A stretch of DNA of 64,000 nt from Pseudomonas alkylphenolica (GCF_000746525.1 NZ_CP009048.1:1276501-1340500), one strand, 5' to 3'; shown: positions 1 through 9,240, numbered from the stretch's first letter. Notes: generated by a model not told the origin, from the letters alone. A program made the numbers and translations.

Positions 1-70
1 GCGAGACACCCTTGAGCACATGGTGTTCGCCGTAGCGCTTGTGCAGATCTTCGATGGTCAGTTTGTACAT
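1..70 (-). CDS. aotP: Arginine/ornithine ABC transporter ATPase, N-terminus only
   Basis: This is the first 23 codons of a gene that runs off the left edge of the window. The visible peptide starts MYKLTIEDLHKRYGEHHVLK, the usual start of polar amino acid ABC transporter ATPases of the HisP/GlnQ type. It lies directly downstream of the AotO-like gene and is the last structural gene of an operon ordered aotJ, aotQ, aotM, aotO, aotP, as known in P. aeruginosa. The nucleotide-binding motifs themselves are outside the window, so the call rests on the N-terminus and on the operon position. Confidence 0.85.
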   Translation of the reverse strand, partial: MYKLTIEDLHKRYGEHHVLKGVS

Positions 71-97
71 GCGCAGGCTCTCAAAGGTGACTATGGC

Positions 98-1213
98 TCA
101 AGGCGATAACAGGTAACCGCTGCGGTAGGGCTGGCGGCCGGCCACATGCGCAATGACCATGCCGGCGGTAGCCATGCGCCGTAGCGAGCGGGCATACATG
201 AGTCCGGGCTGGACGTTGCGTACCGCGGTCACCCGGTCGCTGAGCGGGTCGATGACTTCGGCGATCAACTGGTCGGTCTCCAGGTACTGGCCCGGCTTGG
301 CGTGGAATACCAGCAAGCCGCCCAGCGGCGTGGCCACCGGTTCCACACCCGCCAACGGGGTTGCCGGGTACGACAGTGGCGGAAGGGTGCTCGCTTGGCC
401 TTCGATGGCGCCATATTGCGTCAGATAATCGAGAATCGCCGCGCAATCCTGTTCCGCCAGCGGGTGGCTGACATCGCCTTGGCCGCGCAATTCGACGGTG
501 ACCGAAAAGCTGCCTTGCGGGATCGGGAACTGTTTGCCGAAACGCTGCTGCAGCTGCCACCAGACCAGGGTGAAGCACTCATCGAAGGACTGCCCGCCCG
601 AATCGGTGGCGAGCAGGCTGGCCTGGGCGCCGAGGTAGCGCGACAGAGGCTCGACTTGCGGCCAGGCCTCAGGTGTCGTGTACAAGTGGGCGACGGCTTC
701 GAAGTCACAATGCAGGTCCAGCACCATCTCGGCATCGCAGGCCAGTCGCTGCAGGGTCAGGCGTTGCGACTGCAGCGGTGTGTGGACCGGGTGGGTATCC
801 AGGGCACGGCGCAGGCATTCGCGGATCAGGGCAATGTTGTGGTCCTGATCCTGGCTCAGGTGCGCTTCGATCTGATCGCCGATCTTGTCGCTCAGGTCGA
901 CGAAGTTGCGATTGAAATTCTCGCCACTCTGCAGCTCGAAGCGGCCCAGCGGCATATCCATCAGCACTTGTTCCAGGCCGACCGGGTTGGCGATCGGCAC
1001 CAGTACGATTTCGCGGCGCAGCAAGCCCTGGGCTTCGAGCTCGCCCAGGCGTTGCTTGAGGTGCCAGGCCACCAGCATGCCGGGCAGTTCGTCGGCGTGC
1101 AGCGAGGCCTGGATGTAGATCTTTCCGGCGCCCCGCGGGCCGAAATGGAAGCTGTGGATCTGGCGGGCGATCCCTGGAACCGGTGCCAGAATATCGTGGG
1201 TCGAGTGATGCAT
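98..1213 (-). CDS. aotO: AotO-like succinylglutamate desuccinylase/aspartoacylase family protein
   Basis: The 371-residue product belongs to the zinc-dependent AstE/AspA deacylase family. The expected ligands are visible: H39 and E42 in LHADELPG and H168 in DLHCDFE, plus the NFNRNF segment near residue 99. It is therefore probably a metal-dependent amidohydrolase and not merely a transport accessory. It sits 7 bp after aotM and before aotP, the place of aotO in P. aeruginosa, where the gene is co-transcribed with the arginine/ornithine transporter and has no firmly established role. A plausible inference is cleavage of an acylated amino acid that enters through this transporter. Confidence 0.85.
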   Translation of the reverse strand: MHHSTHDILAPVPGIARQIHSFHFGPRGAGKIYIQASLHADELPGMLVAWHLKQRLGELEAQGLLRREIVLVPIANPVGLEQVLMDMPLGRFELQSGENFNRNFVDLSDKIGDQIEAHLSQDQDHNIALIRECLRRALDTHPVHTPLQSQRLTLQRLACDAEMVLDLHCDFEAVAHLYTTPEAWPQVEPLSRYLGAQASLLATDSGGQSFDECFTLVWWQLQQRFGKQFPIPQGSFSVTVELRGQGDVSHPLAEQDCAAILDYLTQYGAIEGQASTLPPLSYPATPLAGVEPVATPLGGLLVFHAKPGQYLETDQLIAEVIDPLSDRVTAVRNVQPGLMYARSLRRMATAGMVIAHVAGRQPYRSGYLLSP

Positions 1214-1220
1214 ATCAGTC

Positions 1221-1931
1221 CTAGTGAGTCGGTCCTAGAAAAGCCAGCCAGCGCCGTTCGGCGAGGCGGAACAGGCCAACCAGAGCGAAGGTCACGCACA
1301 GGTAGATCAGTGCGGCGATACCGAACGACTGGAAGGTCAGAAACGTGGCCGAGTTGGCGTCGCGGGCGACCTTGAGCACATCCGGCACGGTCGCGGTGAA
1401 GGCAACTGTGGTGGAGTGCAGCATCAGGATCACTTCGTTGCTGTAGTAGGGCAACGAGCGGCGTAGCGCCGACGGCATGATGATATAAGCATAAAGTTTC
1501 CAGCCGCGCAGGCCATAAGCCTTGGCCGCCTCCACCTCGCCATGGTTCATGCTGCGGATCGCGCCAGCGAAGATCTCGGTGGTGTAGGCGCAGGTGTTGA
1601 GGGCGAAGGCGAGGATGGTGCAGTTCATCGCGTCACGAAAGAAGCTGTCGAGCAGCGGTTGCGCGCGCACGGCGGCCAGGCTGTAGATCCCGGTGTAGCA
1701 GATCAACAGCTGGATATACAGTGGTGTGCCACGGAACAGGTAGGTGTAGAACTGCACTGGCCAGCGGATCCAGAAACGCGGCGAGACGCGGGCGATGGAC
1801 AACGGTATCGAGACCACGAAGCCGATTGCCAGTGCGGCGGTCAGCAGCCACATGGTCATGGCCAGGCCGGTGATGTGCGTGCCATCGGTATAAAGAAAAT
1901 CGCGCCAGTATTGCTGCAGCAATTCGATCAT
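1221..1931 (-). CDS. aotM: Arginine/ornithine ABC transporter permease AotM
   Basis: The 236-residue protein is an inner-membrane permease of the HisM/GlnP type with about five hydrophobic segments. The cytoplasmic EAA loop, which contacts the ATPase, is visible around residues 128-150 (VEAAKAYGLRGWKLY). Its start codon overlaps the stop of aotQ by 4 bp, so the two permeases are translationally coupled and very likely form the heterodimeric channel. Substrate specificity for arginine and ornithine is inferred from the operon order. Nothing unusual is seen in length or composition. Confidence 0.9.
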   Translation of the reverse strand: MIELLQQYWRDFLYTDGTHITGLAMTMWLLTAALAIGFVVSIPLSIARVSPRFWIRWPVQFYTYLFRGTPLYIQLLICYTGIYSLAAVRAQPLLDSFFRDAMNCTILAFALNTCAYTTEIFAGAIRSMNHGEVEAAKAYGLRGWKLYAYIIMPSALRRSLPYYSNEVILMLHSTTVAFTATVPDVLKVARDANSATFLTFQSFGIAALIYLCVTFALVGLFRLAERRWLAFLGPTH

Positions 1932-2656
1932 CGGATGGCCTCCCGGGTGCCGACGTTGTAGCGGCGTTCCAGCCAGCGCAGAACGATGTTCGAGGCGCTG
2001 GTGATAAGCAGATAAATAAAGGCTGCGACCATCAGGAAGTAGAACAGCTGGTAGCTGCTCTTGCCGGCATCCTGGGCGGCCTTGACCAGATCAGCCAGGC
2101 CGATGATCGAGACCAGGGCGGTGGCCTTGAGCATGACCATCCAGTTGTTGCCGATGCCGGGCAGGGCGAAGCGCATCATTTGCGGGAAAACCACGAAGCG
2201 AAAGCGCTGCATACGCTTGAGGCCATAGGCGGTGGCGGCCTCGACCTGGCCGCGGGGCACGGCAAGGATCGCACCGCGGAAGGTCTCGGTGAAGTAGGCA
2301 CCGTAGATGAAACCCAGGGTGATCACGCCCGCCGCGAACGGGTCGATTTCAATGTATTCCCATTCCATGTAGTCGGTGAGCGTCGTCAGCCAGGTTTGCA
2401 GGCTGTAGAAAATCAGCAGCATCAGCACCAGGTCGGGGACCCCGCGGATCAGCGTGGTGTAGGCCTGGGCGATCAGGCGCAGCGGGCGCACTGGCGAGAG
2501 CTTGGCGCTGGCGCCGAGCAGGCCCAGGCCAACGCTGACCAATAGCGACATGAAGGATAATTTGATGGTCATCCAGGTGCCCTGCAGCAGCAAAGGGCCG
2601 AAGCCCTTCAGGCTGAAGGCCGAGAGTCCCAGAAACTGCAACAGGTCTTCGAACAT
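1928..2656 (-). CDS. aotQ: Arginine/ornithine ABC transporter permease AotQ
   Basis: The 242-residue HisQ-type permease is the partner of AotM. It shows the EAA loop (QVEAATAYGLKRMQRFRF) and five or so membrane segments, as usual for the family. It follows the binding-protein gene after an 88-bp gap that holds a paired REP element. That element could form a stable mRNA hairpin and so protect the aotJ message, giving the usual excess of binding protein over permease. The last effect is inferred from known REP behaviour. Confidence 0.9.
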   Translation of the reverse strand: MFEDLLQFLGLSAFSLKGFGPLLLQGTWMTIKLSFMSLLVSVGLGLLGASAKLSPVRPLRLIAQAYTTLIRGVPDLVLMLLIFYSLQTWLTTLTDYMEWEYIEIDPFAAGVITLGFIYGAYFTETFRGAILAVPRGQVEAATAYGLKRMQRFRFVVFPQMMRFALPGIGNNWMVMLKATALVSIIGLADLVKAAQDAGKSSYQLFYFLMVAAFIYLLITSASNIVLRWLERRYNVGTREAIR

Positions 2657-2678
2657 GTAAGCAACCTATGCCAATGGC

Positions 2679-2743
2679 TGTGGGAGCGGGCTTGCCCCGC
2701 GATGAGGGCGGAACTTCCTCGCGGGGGCAAACCCGCTCCTACT
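2679..2743. repeat. Paired REP element
   Basis: Two inverted copies of the Pseudomonas REP sequence face each other (tgggagcgggcttgccccgc, then cgggggcaaacccgctccta). The pair sits between aotJ and aotQ inside the transcribed region, where it can fold into a hairpin. Confidence 0.9.
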
Positions 2744-2744
2744 G

Positions 2745-3527
2745 TTATTTGCCGCTGTAGAGGTTCAGATCACCGAAGTGTTTTTTCTGGATCTCGGCAT
2801 AGGTACCGTCATCGTGTAACGCTTTGATACCTTTGTTGATCAGGTCCTGGAGCTCTTTGTTACCTTTTTTGATACCCACCGCGGTCTTCGACGGTAGCAA
2901 TTCGCTTTCTACCGGTGCGCTGACTTCATAGCCTGCACCCTGGGGCGACTTGAGAAAGCCCAGTTCAGCCTGGAGCATGTCCTGAATGGAAGCATCCAGA
3001 CGGCCGGAGGTCAGGTCGGCATAGACCTGGTCCTGGTTCTGGTAGGCCTGGGTCTTGACCCCGGCTTTGTCCAGCACGGCCTTGGCGTAGGCCTCCTGGA
3101 TGGTGCCTTGCTCATAGCCGACTGTCTTGCCTTTGAGCGAAGCCGGATCGGCGCTCAGTCCGGAACCTTTTTTGTACACCAGCGAAGTCGGGCCGGAGAA
3201 CAGTTCATTGGAGAAGTCGATGACTTTTTCCCGCGCCGGGGTGACGGTCATGGACGAGATCACCCCGTCGAATTTGTTGGCCTTGAGGCCCGGAATCATG
3301 CCGTCGAAATCGCTCTCGACCCACTTGCATTTGACCTTGAGCTCGGTGCAGATGGCGTTGCCCAGATCAATGTCGAAGCCCACCAGGCTGCCGTCGGCGG
3401 CCTTGGATTCAAACGGGGCATACGACGGATCGACGCCGAAGCGCAGCTCCTTGTATTCCTTGGCCAGGGCATTGCCCGCAGCCAGACACAGTGCAAGTGC
3501 AGAAAACGTCAGCCATGCTTTTTTCAT
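2745..3527 (-). CDS. aotJ: Arginine/ornithine periplasmic binding protein AotJ
   Basis: The 260-residue product is a periplasmic solute-binding protein of the lysine/arginine/ornithine type (SBP family 3). The first 22 residues are a Sec signal peptide ending in LAAGNALA. The mature domain carries family motifs such as RFGVDPSYAPFES and GFDIDLGNAIC. It is the first gene of the aot operon and would deliver basic amino acids to AotQM. Its exact ligand preference cannot be read from sequence alone. Confidence 0.9.
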   Translation of the reverse strand: MKKAWLTFSALALCLAAGNALAKEYKELRFGVDPSYAPFESKAADGSLVGFDIDLGNAICTELKVKCKWVESDFDGMIPGLKANKFDGVISSMTVTPAREKVIDFSNELFSGPTSLVYKKGSGLSADPASLKGKTVGYEQGTIQEAYAKAVLDKAGVKTQAYQNQDQVYADLTSGRLDASIQDMLQAELGFLKSPQGAGYEVSAPVESELLPSKTAVGIKKGNKELQDLINKGIKALHDDGTYAEIQKKHFGDLNLYSGK

Positions 3528-3629
3528 TGTGTGTCCCTGGATTTGTAACCTAGTGGGGTGGCACTGGGCCGTTACCGGCCAGTGCCTGACATCACAATGA
3601 CAGCAATTTTCACACCATATTCTCGCAGT

Positions 3630-3715
3630 GTAGGAGCGGATTCATCCGCGAAGGACTGCATAGCAGCCCCTTGTCTGGGGCAGCGACCCATTCGCGGATG
3701 AATCCGCTCCTACAG
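3630..3715. repeat. Paired REP-like element, second subtype
   Basis: An inverted pair (taggagcggattcatccgcg, and its reverse complement about 50 bp later) separates aotJ from the cytochrome gene. The stem differs from the cgggcttgccccgcg type seen elsewhere in the window, so two REP subfamilies are present. Confidence 0.85.
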
Positions 3716-3725
3716 AGGCAAGCCT

Positions 3726-5774
3726 TTAGTAGCGCGCATCCATCGGCTTGCCGCCGTTGGGCCAGTCCTTGACCTTGTCCGGGAAGTCCGGTCGCGGCTG
3801 CTGCGAGAACCAGGCGGCAACGTCCACCGCTTCCTGGTCGCTCAGGCCACCCTGGCCCAGGGGAAAGCGCTCATGAAAGCCGATCGGCATGTTGCGTTTG
3901 ACGAATGCGGCAGCCGTGTAGGTGCGCGCCATACCGGCGCCGATGTTGAAGGACTGCTCGCCCCACAGTGGCGGGAACACCAGGCTGCCATCCGCGCGGG
4001 CCAGACCCTGGCCATCGGCGCCGTGACACACCGCACATTGTTTGACGTAGACCTGTTGGCCGTTATCGAGGTCGGGCTTGATCGCTGGATCGATCTTGCC
4101 AACACCACGTCCAGCCACTTTGTCGCCGGGCTGGGTGTTGTTTTTCATCCACTCGAAGTAGGCGACCATGGCCTGCATGTCAGCGGACTGTGGCGGAATC
4201 GGCTTGCCGTTCATGGAGCGGCGGAAGCAGCCGTTGATGCGCTCTTCCAGGGTAATCACCTTACCGGCGCGCGGCGCGTATCCGGGGAAAAACGCCGACA
4301 CGCCAACAAAGGGCGAACCATCGGCCACGGTACCGGCGTTGAGGTGACAGCTTGTGCAATTGAGCGCATTGCCGACGTTGTCCGGCAGCAGTTCCTTAGT
4401 CTGCAGGTGCAGGCGCATGCCGCGGATCACCTGGTCGGCATTGGCGGCGGCGAGCAGGTCGGCCAGGCGCGGGGTCTCGAAGGCAGTCGAATCGGTGGTT
4501 TGCGGGTTGAGCTGACCGCGCAGTTTTTTCACCTGTTCCGGAGTGACCGCTGAACTGTTGTTGCCCCAGCGGCTGCGCACGAAACTGAGGATTTCGGCGA
4601 TTTCCTGATCCGATAAACGCGCGAAACCGGGCATGGTGTAGGTCCGCGAGTGGGTGGCGGTCTGCGCGGTTTCCCAGCCAGTCAGGGTGATGTGCAGCAG
4701 CGAGGTCGGGTCGCTGGAGGCGATGCTCGGATTACCGGCCAGTGGCGGGAACATGCCGGGTACGCCCGCGCCGTCGGTGCGGTGGCAGTCGCTGCAGAAC
4801 TGGGTGTAACCCAGGCCACCCCGGCTGCTGAACAGATCGGCCGGTGGCGCGGCCGGCGTCAGTGCCACGGCAGGCATGGGCAGGTCGTTTTCGCCCGGCG
4901 GCAGGGATTTGAGGTAGCTGGCGATGGCGGTCAGATCGGTATTACTGAAATGCTGGGTGCTGTGGTGAATCACGTCGGCCATGTTTCCGGAGACCGTGGC
5001 GAAGCGGTTCTGTCCGGTTTTGAGCAATTGTACGGTGTCTGGCACCGTCCACAGATTGCGCAGGCTCAGGGCGCGCCAGTGCTCGACGGTTTCCCCGGCG
5101 AGGAAGTGCTTGCCACTGCTGTCGGTGTCACTCATGGCCTTTTCCTGGAAGGCGATGCCGCGCGGGGTATGGCAGGCGCCACAATGGCCCAGGCCCTGCA
5201 CCAGATAGGCGCCGCGATTGATCAGCGGATCGCGGTCCGGGTCGGGTTCGAACGGTTGATTATCGACAAACGCCCAGTTCCAGAATGCCAGCCCCCAGCG
5301 CATGTTGAACGGCCAGCTCATGTCCGCGGCCTGGTTGGACTGGCTGATCGGCTCCACCGCTTGCATCAGGTAGGCGTACAGCGCCTGCATGTCCTCCTCG
5401 CTGATTTTGGCGTAGGACGGGTAGGGCATGGCGGGATACAGATGGGTGCCGTCGGCGCTCACCCCTTCGCGCATGGCCTTGTCGAACTGCTCGAAGCTGT
5501 AACGCCCGATACCGGTTTCCGGGTCCGGGGTGATGTTGCTTGAGTAGATCGTGCCCATGGGCGTCTTCAGTTGCAGCCCACCGGCCATCAACGGACCTTG
5601 CGGGGCGGTGTGGCAAGCGATGCAGTCACCGAGCTGGGCAACATAGCGGCCACGTTCGAGCAGTGACTTGTCGGTGGTTTCAGCCGCTGCCATGTCTGGC
5701 TCACTGGCGTGAAGGGCGGGTATCAGCAGCAACGTCGTGGCGCACAGGGCCAGGCGTGAAAGTACGGAAGCCAT
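3726..5774 (-). CDS. Five-haem cytochrome c: AdhB-like triheme part fused to a TsdA-like diheme part
   Basis: The 682-residue protein has a signal peptide (about residues 1-23) and five CXXCH haem sites at 51-55, 198-202, 327-331, 473-477 and 580-584. Residues 30-410 resemble the triheme cytochrome subunit of periplasmic alcohol/gluconate dehydrogenases. Residues 445-682 resemble thiosulfate dehydrogenase TsdA: the motif ERINGCFRRSMNG (C516) follows the fourth haem, and the equivalent cysteine is the distal haem ligand in characterised TsdA enzymes. The fusion suggests electrons from a thiosulfate- or polysulfide-type site passing through the triheme arm to the respiratory chain. No catalytic dehydrogenase subunit is adjacent. 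It is clearly longer than either parent family. Confidence 0.8.
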   Translation of the reverse strand: MASVLSRLALCATTLLLIPALHASEPDMAAAETTDKSLLERGRYVAQLGDCIACHTAPQGPLMAGGLQLKTPMGTIYSSNITPDPETGIGRYSFEQFDKAMREGVSADGTHLYPAMPYPSYAKISEEDMQALYAYLMQAVEPISQSNQAADMSWPFNMRWGLAFWNWAFVDNQPFEPDPDRDPLINRGAYLVQGLGHCGACHTPRGIAFQEKAMSDTDSSGKHFLAGETVEHWRALSLRNLWTVPDTVQLLKTGQNRFATVSGNMADVIHHSTQHFSNTDLTAIASYLKSLPPGENDLPMPAVALTPAAPPADLFSSRGGLGYTQFCSDCHRTDGAGVPGMFPPLAGNPSIASSDPTSLLHITLTGWETAQTATHSRTYTMPGFARLSDQEIAEILSFVRSRWGNNSSAVTPEQVKKLRGQLNPQTTDSTAFETPRLADLLAAANADQVIRGMRLHLQTKELLPDNVGNALNCTSCHLNAGTVADGSPFVGVSAFFPGYAPRAGKVITLEERINGCFRRSMNGKPIPPQSADMQAMVAYFEWMKNNTQPGDKVAGRGVGKIDPAIKPDLDNGQQVYVKQCAVCHGADGQGLARADGSLVFPPLWGEQSFNIGAGMARTYTAAAFVKRNMPIGFHERFPLGQGGLSDQEAVDVAAWFSQQPRPDFPDKVKDWPNGGKPMDARY

Positions 5775-5852
5775 TGCATATTCCTTTAGTCACCCGGCCT
5801 GGGTGGTCCCTTGGGCGCAGGTGTGCAATCGTTTTTATGATTCATCAGGCAG

Positions 5853-5878
5853 CACTGGGAACGAGGCTCGTCCCAGTG
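5853..5878. terminator. Hairpin between cytochrome and acylase genes
   Basis: An 8-bp inverted repeat (cactggga ... tcccagtg) lies in the 186-bp gap, and a second hairpin (gcagccgg ... ccggctgc) lies at 5923-5946 just after the acylase stop. Neither has a long T run, so the assignment as terminators is tentative. Confidence 0.4.
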
Positions 5879-5960
5879 TTGTTGTAGAGGATTTGCAGGC
5901 GGGTACAGTTGATGTGGATCAGCGCAGCCGGCATTGCACCGGCTGCGGGGTGCGAGAGGA

Positions 5961-8408
5961 TTACTTGCCCGGCACCAGGGTCAGACGCTTGCTGCCATAG
6001 GCGCGGTCGAAGTTTTGCGGTTGCAGCGGCAAACTCATGTAACGGCCCTTGAACCAGGCGTCCAGGCCATCGGCAAAGTGCGGGCTGGCCGGGTTGCCGG
6101 ACTGGCCGCTGCTGCTCTGCAGTTGCAGTGGTTCGATCTGGCCGAAGTCCACCACCATGCGCAGCGACGGCGCCAGCTGGGCGTTGAAATCCTTGCCCCA
6201 GGCATAGGGCGCAAGGTTCAGGGTGCTGTGGTCGCCGCCGCTGGCCTGCGGGCCACGGCTGACGGCATCACCCAGGCCATGGAAGGTCGCTGCCGGCCAG
6301 CGGTACTGGTGCAGCTTGCCCCATTGCCAGGCGCGACGGTCATTGCCCAGTTGCGCTTCACCGGCAGTGACTGCTGCAGCCAGGCTGCGGGCGAGGATCG
6401 CTGGTTTGTCTTCTTGCTGCGCGGTGCGCTGGTCGTTCCAGAACGGGCTGTCTTCACGGCCGAGCAAATGATCGGCCTGTGCCGAGTAGGACAACCGCGC
6501 ATTACCGACGAAGGCCTGCCAGGTCGCCGAAGATTCCGGGCCGAGCTCATCGAGGAAGGTCAGTTTCGCGCTTTCCTGCAGGAACAGTTCATACAGGGTG
6601 GCGTCGGCCGAGGTGGTACTCAGGCGGCCATCGAAGGCCATCAGCCGCGTATAGGCTTCACGGGCCTTGCTGCGCTGATCGCCGGGCAACGCGTCGATCG
6701 CCTGTTTCAGCGGCTGAGCCATGCCGGGTGCTTCGAACATCTGCTTGAGTTTGGCGGCGAACAGGGTGGTCTGGTCGTTTTGCATGGTGATCAGGCTGCG
6801 GCTGTCATGCTTGCCGTTAGCGGCCAGCTGCCCCAGGCGCTCGGCGCGCTCGGGGTAGTACCAGCTATTGGACAACTGCATGCCGTACCCTTTGGGCACG
6901 CTGCGCTGGTTGGCATTGCCAAGCCAGCCCTGCGGCGGGTCCTGATCGTAAGGGTGGAGCATCGGGTCGGCGTAGCCATCCCAGTCGTAGCGCCCGTCCC
7001 AGCCCGGCGAAGGCAGCAGCCCCTGGCCTTCACGACGGTTGGGGAAGCGGCCGCTGACCTGCCAGCCGATGTTGCTGGCGTCGGCGAAGACGAAGTTCAG
7101 CGCTGCGGCGCCGATTTCGCGGGTGTTGTCGAAGGCACGCTCGACGTTCTGCGCCCGTGACAGGTTGAAAAATGCATCCAGGCTCTGGTCGCCCTTGAGC
7201 TGTGGCAGTTGCAGGGCCAGGCCCAGGCCCAGGCTGGCGTTCTGCGTCTGGCCGAGCAGCGTGCCATGACGGGTGTCGTACAGGGTTTCGCGCTGTGGGC
7301 GCTGGCCCTTGACGAAGAAGGTTTCGTTGCGCGCCAGGGCTGGCAGCCATTTGCCGTCGGCCTGGTACATCAGGCGGCTGCCTTCGCGTTTAAGGCGTTC
7401 CAGGTACAGGTCCTGGTTATCGGCCATGACCGCGCTGGCACTCCAGGCCAGTTTGCCGTTGTAGCCGGAAAGCAGCAGTGGCAGGCCGGCAATGGTGACA
7501 CCCGCGGCCTGGTATTTAGGTGCGCGGATCTGCACCGGCGTCATTGCCCAGGCCCCGAGGGTGTCGCTGGCCAGCAGGCTCTTGCCGCTACGGCTGCGTT
7601 GCGGGGCAATCGCCCAGTTGCTGGAACCGGCTGTGCCCAACAGGTTGAGGGCAGCCAACTGTTCGCTGGCGGCGCTCAGCGGTGCCAGCCCGGTCAGCGC
7701 GTTGCCCAGGCTCAGGCCTTTGAGCTTGTCGGCTTCAGCTGTCGGCAGGGGTTCGTCAGGGTAGCTGGGCAATAACCACGGCAGATTGTCGCTGCCGACT
7801 TTCTGCGCCAGGGTCAACGCAGCAAGTTCTTCCTGCAGGTTGACCGACTGGCTGAAGTTGTACAGGCAGAAGATCAGTGCCGAGTCTTCAGGCTTCCAGT
7901 ATTCCGGGCGGTAGCCGCTTTGCGCCAACGGCGCCGGGAGCCGGTCGCGGTAGCGGAACAGGTAGGCGTTGACGCCACGGGCATAGACTTCAAAGAAGCG
8001 CTTGAGGCGTGGCGAGGCATCGGCGTAAAGCTGGTTGGCGGTCTGTTTCAGGTTGGCGCCACGCATCAGCCGGTCGACTTCCAGCACATCCGGGCCGGCA
8101 ATCTCGGCCAGGCGACCCTGGGCCAACAAGCGCATGCCGACCATTTGCCCGATGCGGTCACCGGCATGCACATAGCCCAGTGCGAACAGGGCGTCGTGGA
8201 AGTTGCTGCTTTCGATCAACGGCATGCCCATGGCATTGCGTCGTACCGAGACGTTCTGCGCCAGGCCTTTAAGGGGTTGTACGCCGCTGGCCGGTGGCAC
8301 GCTGTCGCGGTAGCCGCCCATCTGGCAGCCGCTCAGGGCAAGCACGCCGAACACCGCTGCGGCTACGCCGAACCGGGGGAGGAAAGGGGGGAAGGCTGGC
8401 GCGGCCAT
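5961..8408 (-). CDS. Lipoprotein of the penicillin acylase family (Ntn hydrolase)
   Basis: The 815-residue protein starts with a lipoprotein signal (LALSGC, lipidated C28). It belongs to the penicillin acylase / acyl-homoserine lactone acylase superfamily of self-cleaving N-terminal nucleophile hydrolases. The cleavage site is visible at G261/S262 in [12 protein letters not shown], so the mature enzyme would be an alpha chain of about 230 residues and a beta chain of about 550 residues starting with the catalytic serine. Known relatives in pseudomonads include PvdQ and QuiP, but these are not lipoproteins of this form. The substrate, perhaps an acylated amine or signal molecule, is unknown. 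It is the last gene of the ychJ-LEA-SEC-C cluster in this orientation. Confidence 0.8.
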   Translation of the reverse strand: MAAPAFPPFLPRFGVAAAVFGVLALSGCQMGGYRDSVPPASGVQPLKGLAQNVSVRRNAMGMPLIESSNFHDALFALGYVHAGDRIGQMVGMRLLAQGRLAEIAGPDVLEVDRLMRGANLKQTANQLYADASPRLKRFFEVYARGVNAYLFRYRDRLPAPLAQSGYRPEYWKPEDSALIFCLYNFSQSVNLQEELAALTLAQKVGSDNLPWLLPSYPDEPLPTAEADKLKGLSLGNALTGLAPLSAASEQLAALNLLGTAGSSNWAIAPQRSRSGKSLLASDTLGAWAMTPVQIRAPKYQAAGVTIAGLPLLLSGYNGKLAWSASAVMADNQDLYLERLKREGSRLMYQADGKWLPALARNETFFVKGQRPQRETLYDTRHGTLLGQTQNASLGLGLALQLPQLKGDQSLDAFFNLSRAQNVERAFDNTREIGAAALNFVFADASNIGWQVSGRFPNRREGQGLLPSPGWDGRYDWDGYADPMLHPYDQDPPQGWLGNANQRSVPKGYGMQLSNSWYYPERAERLGQLAANGKHDSRSLITMQNDQTTLFAAKLKQMFEAPGMAQPLKQAIDALPGDQRSKAREAYTRLMAFDGRLSTTSADATLYELFLQESAKLTFLDELGPESSATWQAFVGNARLSYSAQADHLLGREDSPFWNDQRTAQQEDKPAILARSLAAAVTAGEAQLGNDRRAWQWGKLHQYRWPAATFHGLGDAVSRGPQASGGDHSTLNLAPYAWGKDFNAQLAPSLRMVVDFGQIEPLQLQSSSGQSGNPASPHFADGLDAWFKGRYMSLPLQPQNFDRAYGSKRLTLVPGK

Positions 8409-8518
8409 GGTCGGGCTCCTGCAGGGCGTGGCGTCTAAAAGGCGCTACGTTAGTGAGCCCGACCACGCCATGCAAGCGGGGCACAGCCTTTATTTTTCAG
8501 GCTGTTCAAAGGCCACTA

Positions 8519-8719
8519 TCAGGCCCCGTGGCACTTTTTGAACTTCTTGTTGCTGCCGCATGGGCACGGGTCGTTGCGGCCGACGTCCTTCAGGGCGTTG
8601 CGCACCGGCTCCTGGTGACCGTGGTTGCAGTGCGGACCGTGAACATGGCCGTGGTCATGGTCGTGATGATCATGATCGTGGTTGCAGTCAGGGCCATGGA
8701 CATGGGGTTGTTGAGTCAT
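8519..8719 (-). CDS. Small His-rich SEC-C metal-binding protein
   Basis: The 66-residue product has a C-terminal SEC-C zinc motif ([17 protein letters not shown]), the motif found at the end of SecA. It is preceded by an unusually His/Asp-rich stretch (about residues 6-36) with two repeats of the form HVHGPxCNH. The histidines suggest zinc or nickel binding or storage. The stop of the upstream lipoprotein gene is 6 bp away, so the two are co-transcribed. Similar small SEC-C proteins are common next to ychJ in pseudomonads; their role is unknown. Confidence 0.8.
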   Translation of the reverse strand: MTQQPHVHGPDCNHDHDHHDHDHGHVHGPHCNHGHQEPVRNALKDVGRNDPCPCGSNKKFKKCHGA

Positions 8720-8725
8720 TGCGGG

Positions 8726-9196
8726 TTACTCCGGTAAAAGATCGCCGGGAATTATCTCACCACTGCGCGACAAGTGCAGTTCGCGGGCGAAGAATAATCC
8801 GCTGTTGAGCTCACCATCGAGGCGGTAGCGCAAGGGAAGGTCAGTGTTTTTGAGCATTTTCGCCAACGGTTTGACCTGCTTCCAGAGGTTGGTGCGCACG
8901 GGGATCTTGAAGGTCCGCCGGGCATGTCCACCGACACTTCTCCACAGGCTTTCCTCCCCCTCGACCAGTAACAGATCGTTCAGGTGCACGGTGTAACTCA
9001 GGTAGCGGATGAACAGGCGTCCGTCGTTGGGGTTGTCGACGCGTACATGAAGGACGAATTCTTGCTCCAGCAGGTGCATCTTGACCGCTTCGACCTTGAC
9101 CAGGCGAACCTCGGGATCGCGGTAGTCACTGTCCAGCCAACTGGCACACCCGGTCAGTTGCAGTATCAGAAAGCTGAGTAGCAACAGACGGGTCAT
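8726..9196 (-). CDS. LEA type 2 family lipoprotein
   Basis: The 156-residue product starts at the methionine just before a short lipoprotein signal (LLLLSFLILQLTGC). A start 33 bp further upstream is open but would bury the signal peptide and would read into the displaced end of ychJ. The mature part has the LEA14/water-stress pattern (VRVDNPNDGRLFIRYLSYTV), a single immunoglobulin-like beta sandwich. It was probably co-transcribed with ychJ before element A separated them: the displaced ychJ stop lies only 5 nt upstream of this start. The present promoter would have to lie inside element A. Confidence 0.8.
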   Translation of the reverse strand: MTRLLLLSFLILQLTGCASWLDSDYRDPEVRLVKVEAVKMHLLEQEFVLHVRVDNPNDGRLFIRYLSYTVHLNDLLLVEGEESLWRSVGGHARRTFKIPVRTNLWKQVKPLAKMLKNTDLPLRYRLDGELNSGLFFARELHLSRSGEIIPGDLLPE

Positions 9197-9202
9197 TGGC
9201 GT

Positions 9203-9240
9203 TAGCTCCCCAGGTAACTGGCGCAGCACTTCTTGATGTT
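9203..9240 (-). pseudogene. Displaced original 3' end of ychJ (element A junction)
   Basis: Read on the minus strand, this stretch encodes NIKKCCASYLGS followed by TAA, which matches the C-terminus of the intact YchJ ([11 protein letters not shown]) 11 kb away. The stop is 5 nt before the LEA lipoprotein start. It is best explained as the chromosomal 3' end of ychJ that was pushed away when element A integrated. Confidence 0.75.
9223..9236. other. Attachment site of element A, distal end
   Basis: The 14-bp sequence gcagcacttcttga recurs as gcaacacttcttga at 20253-20266, inside the intact ychJ 3' end next to the large serine recombinase gene. Ten bases are identical and the sites are 11,030 bp apart in the same orientation, as expected for the two hybrid sites of an integrated element. 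Confidence 0.7.
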
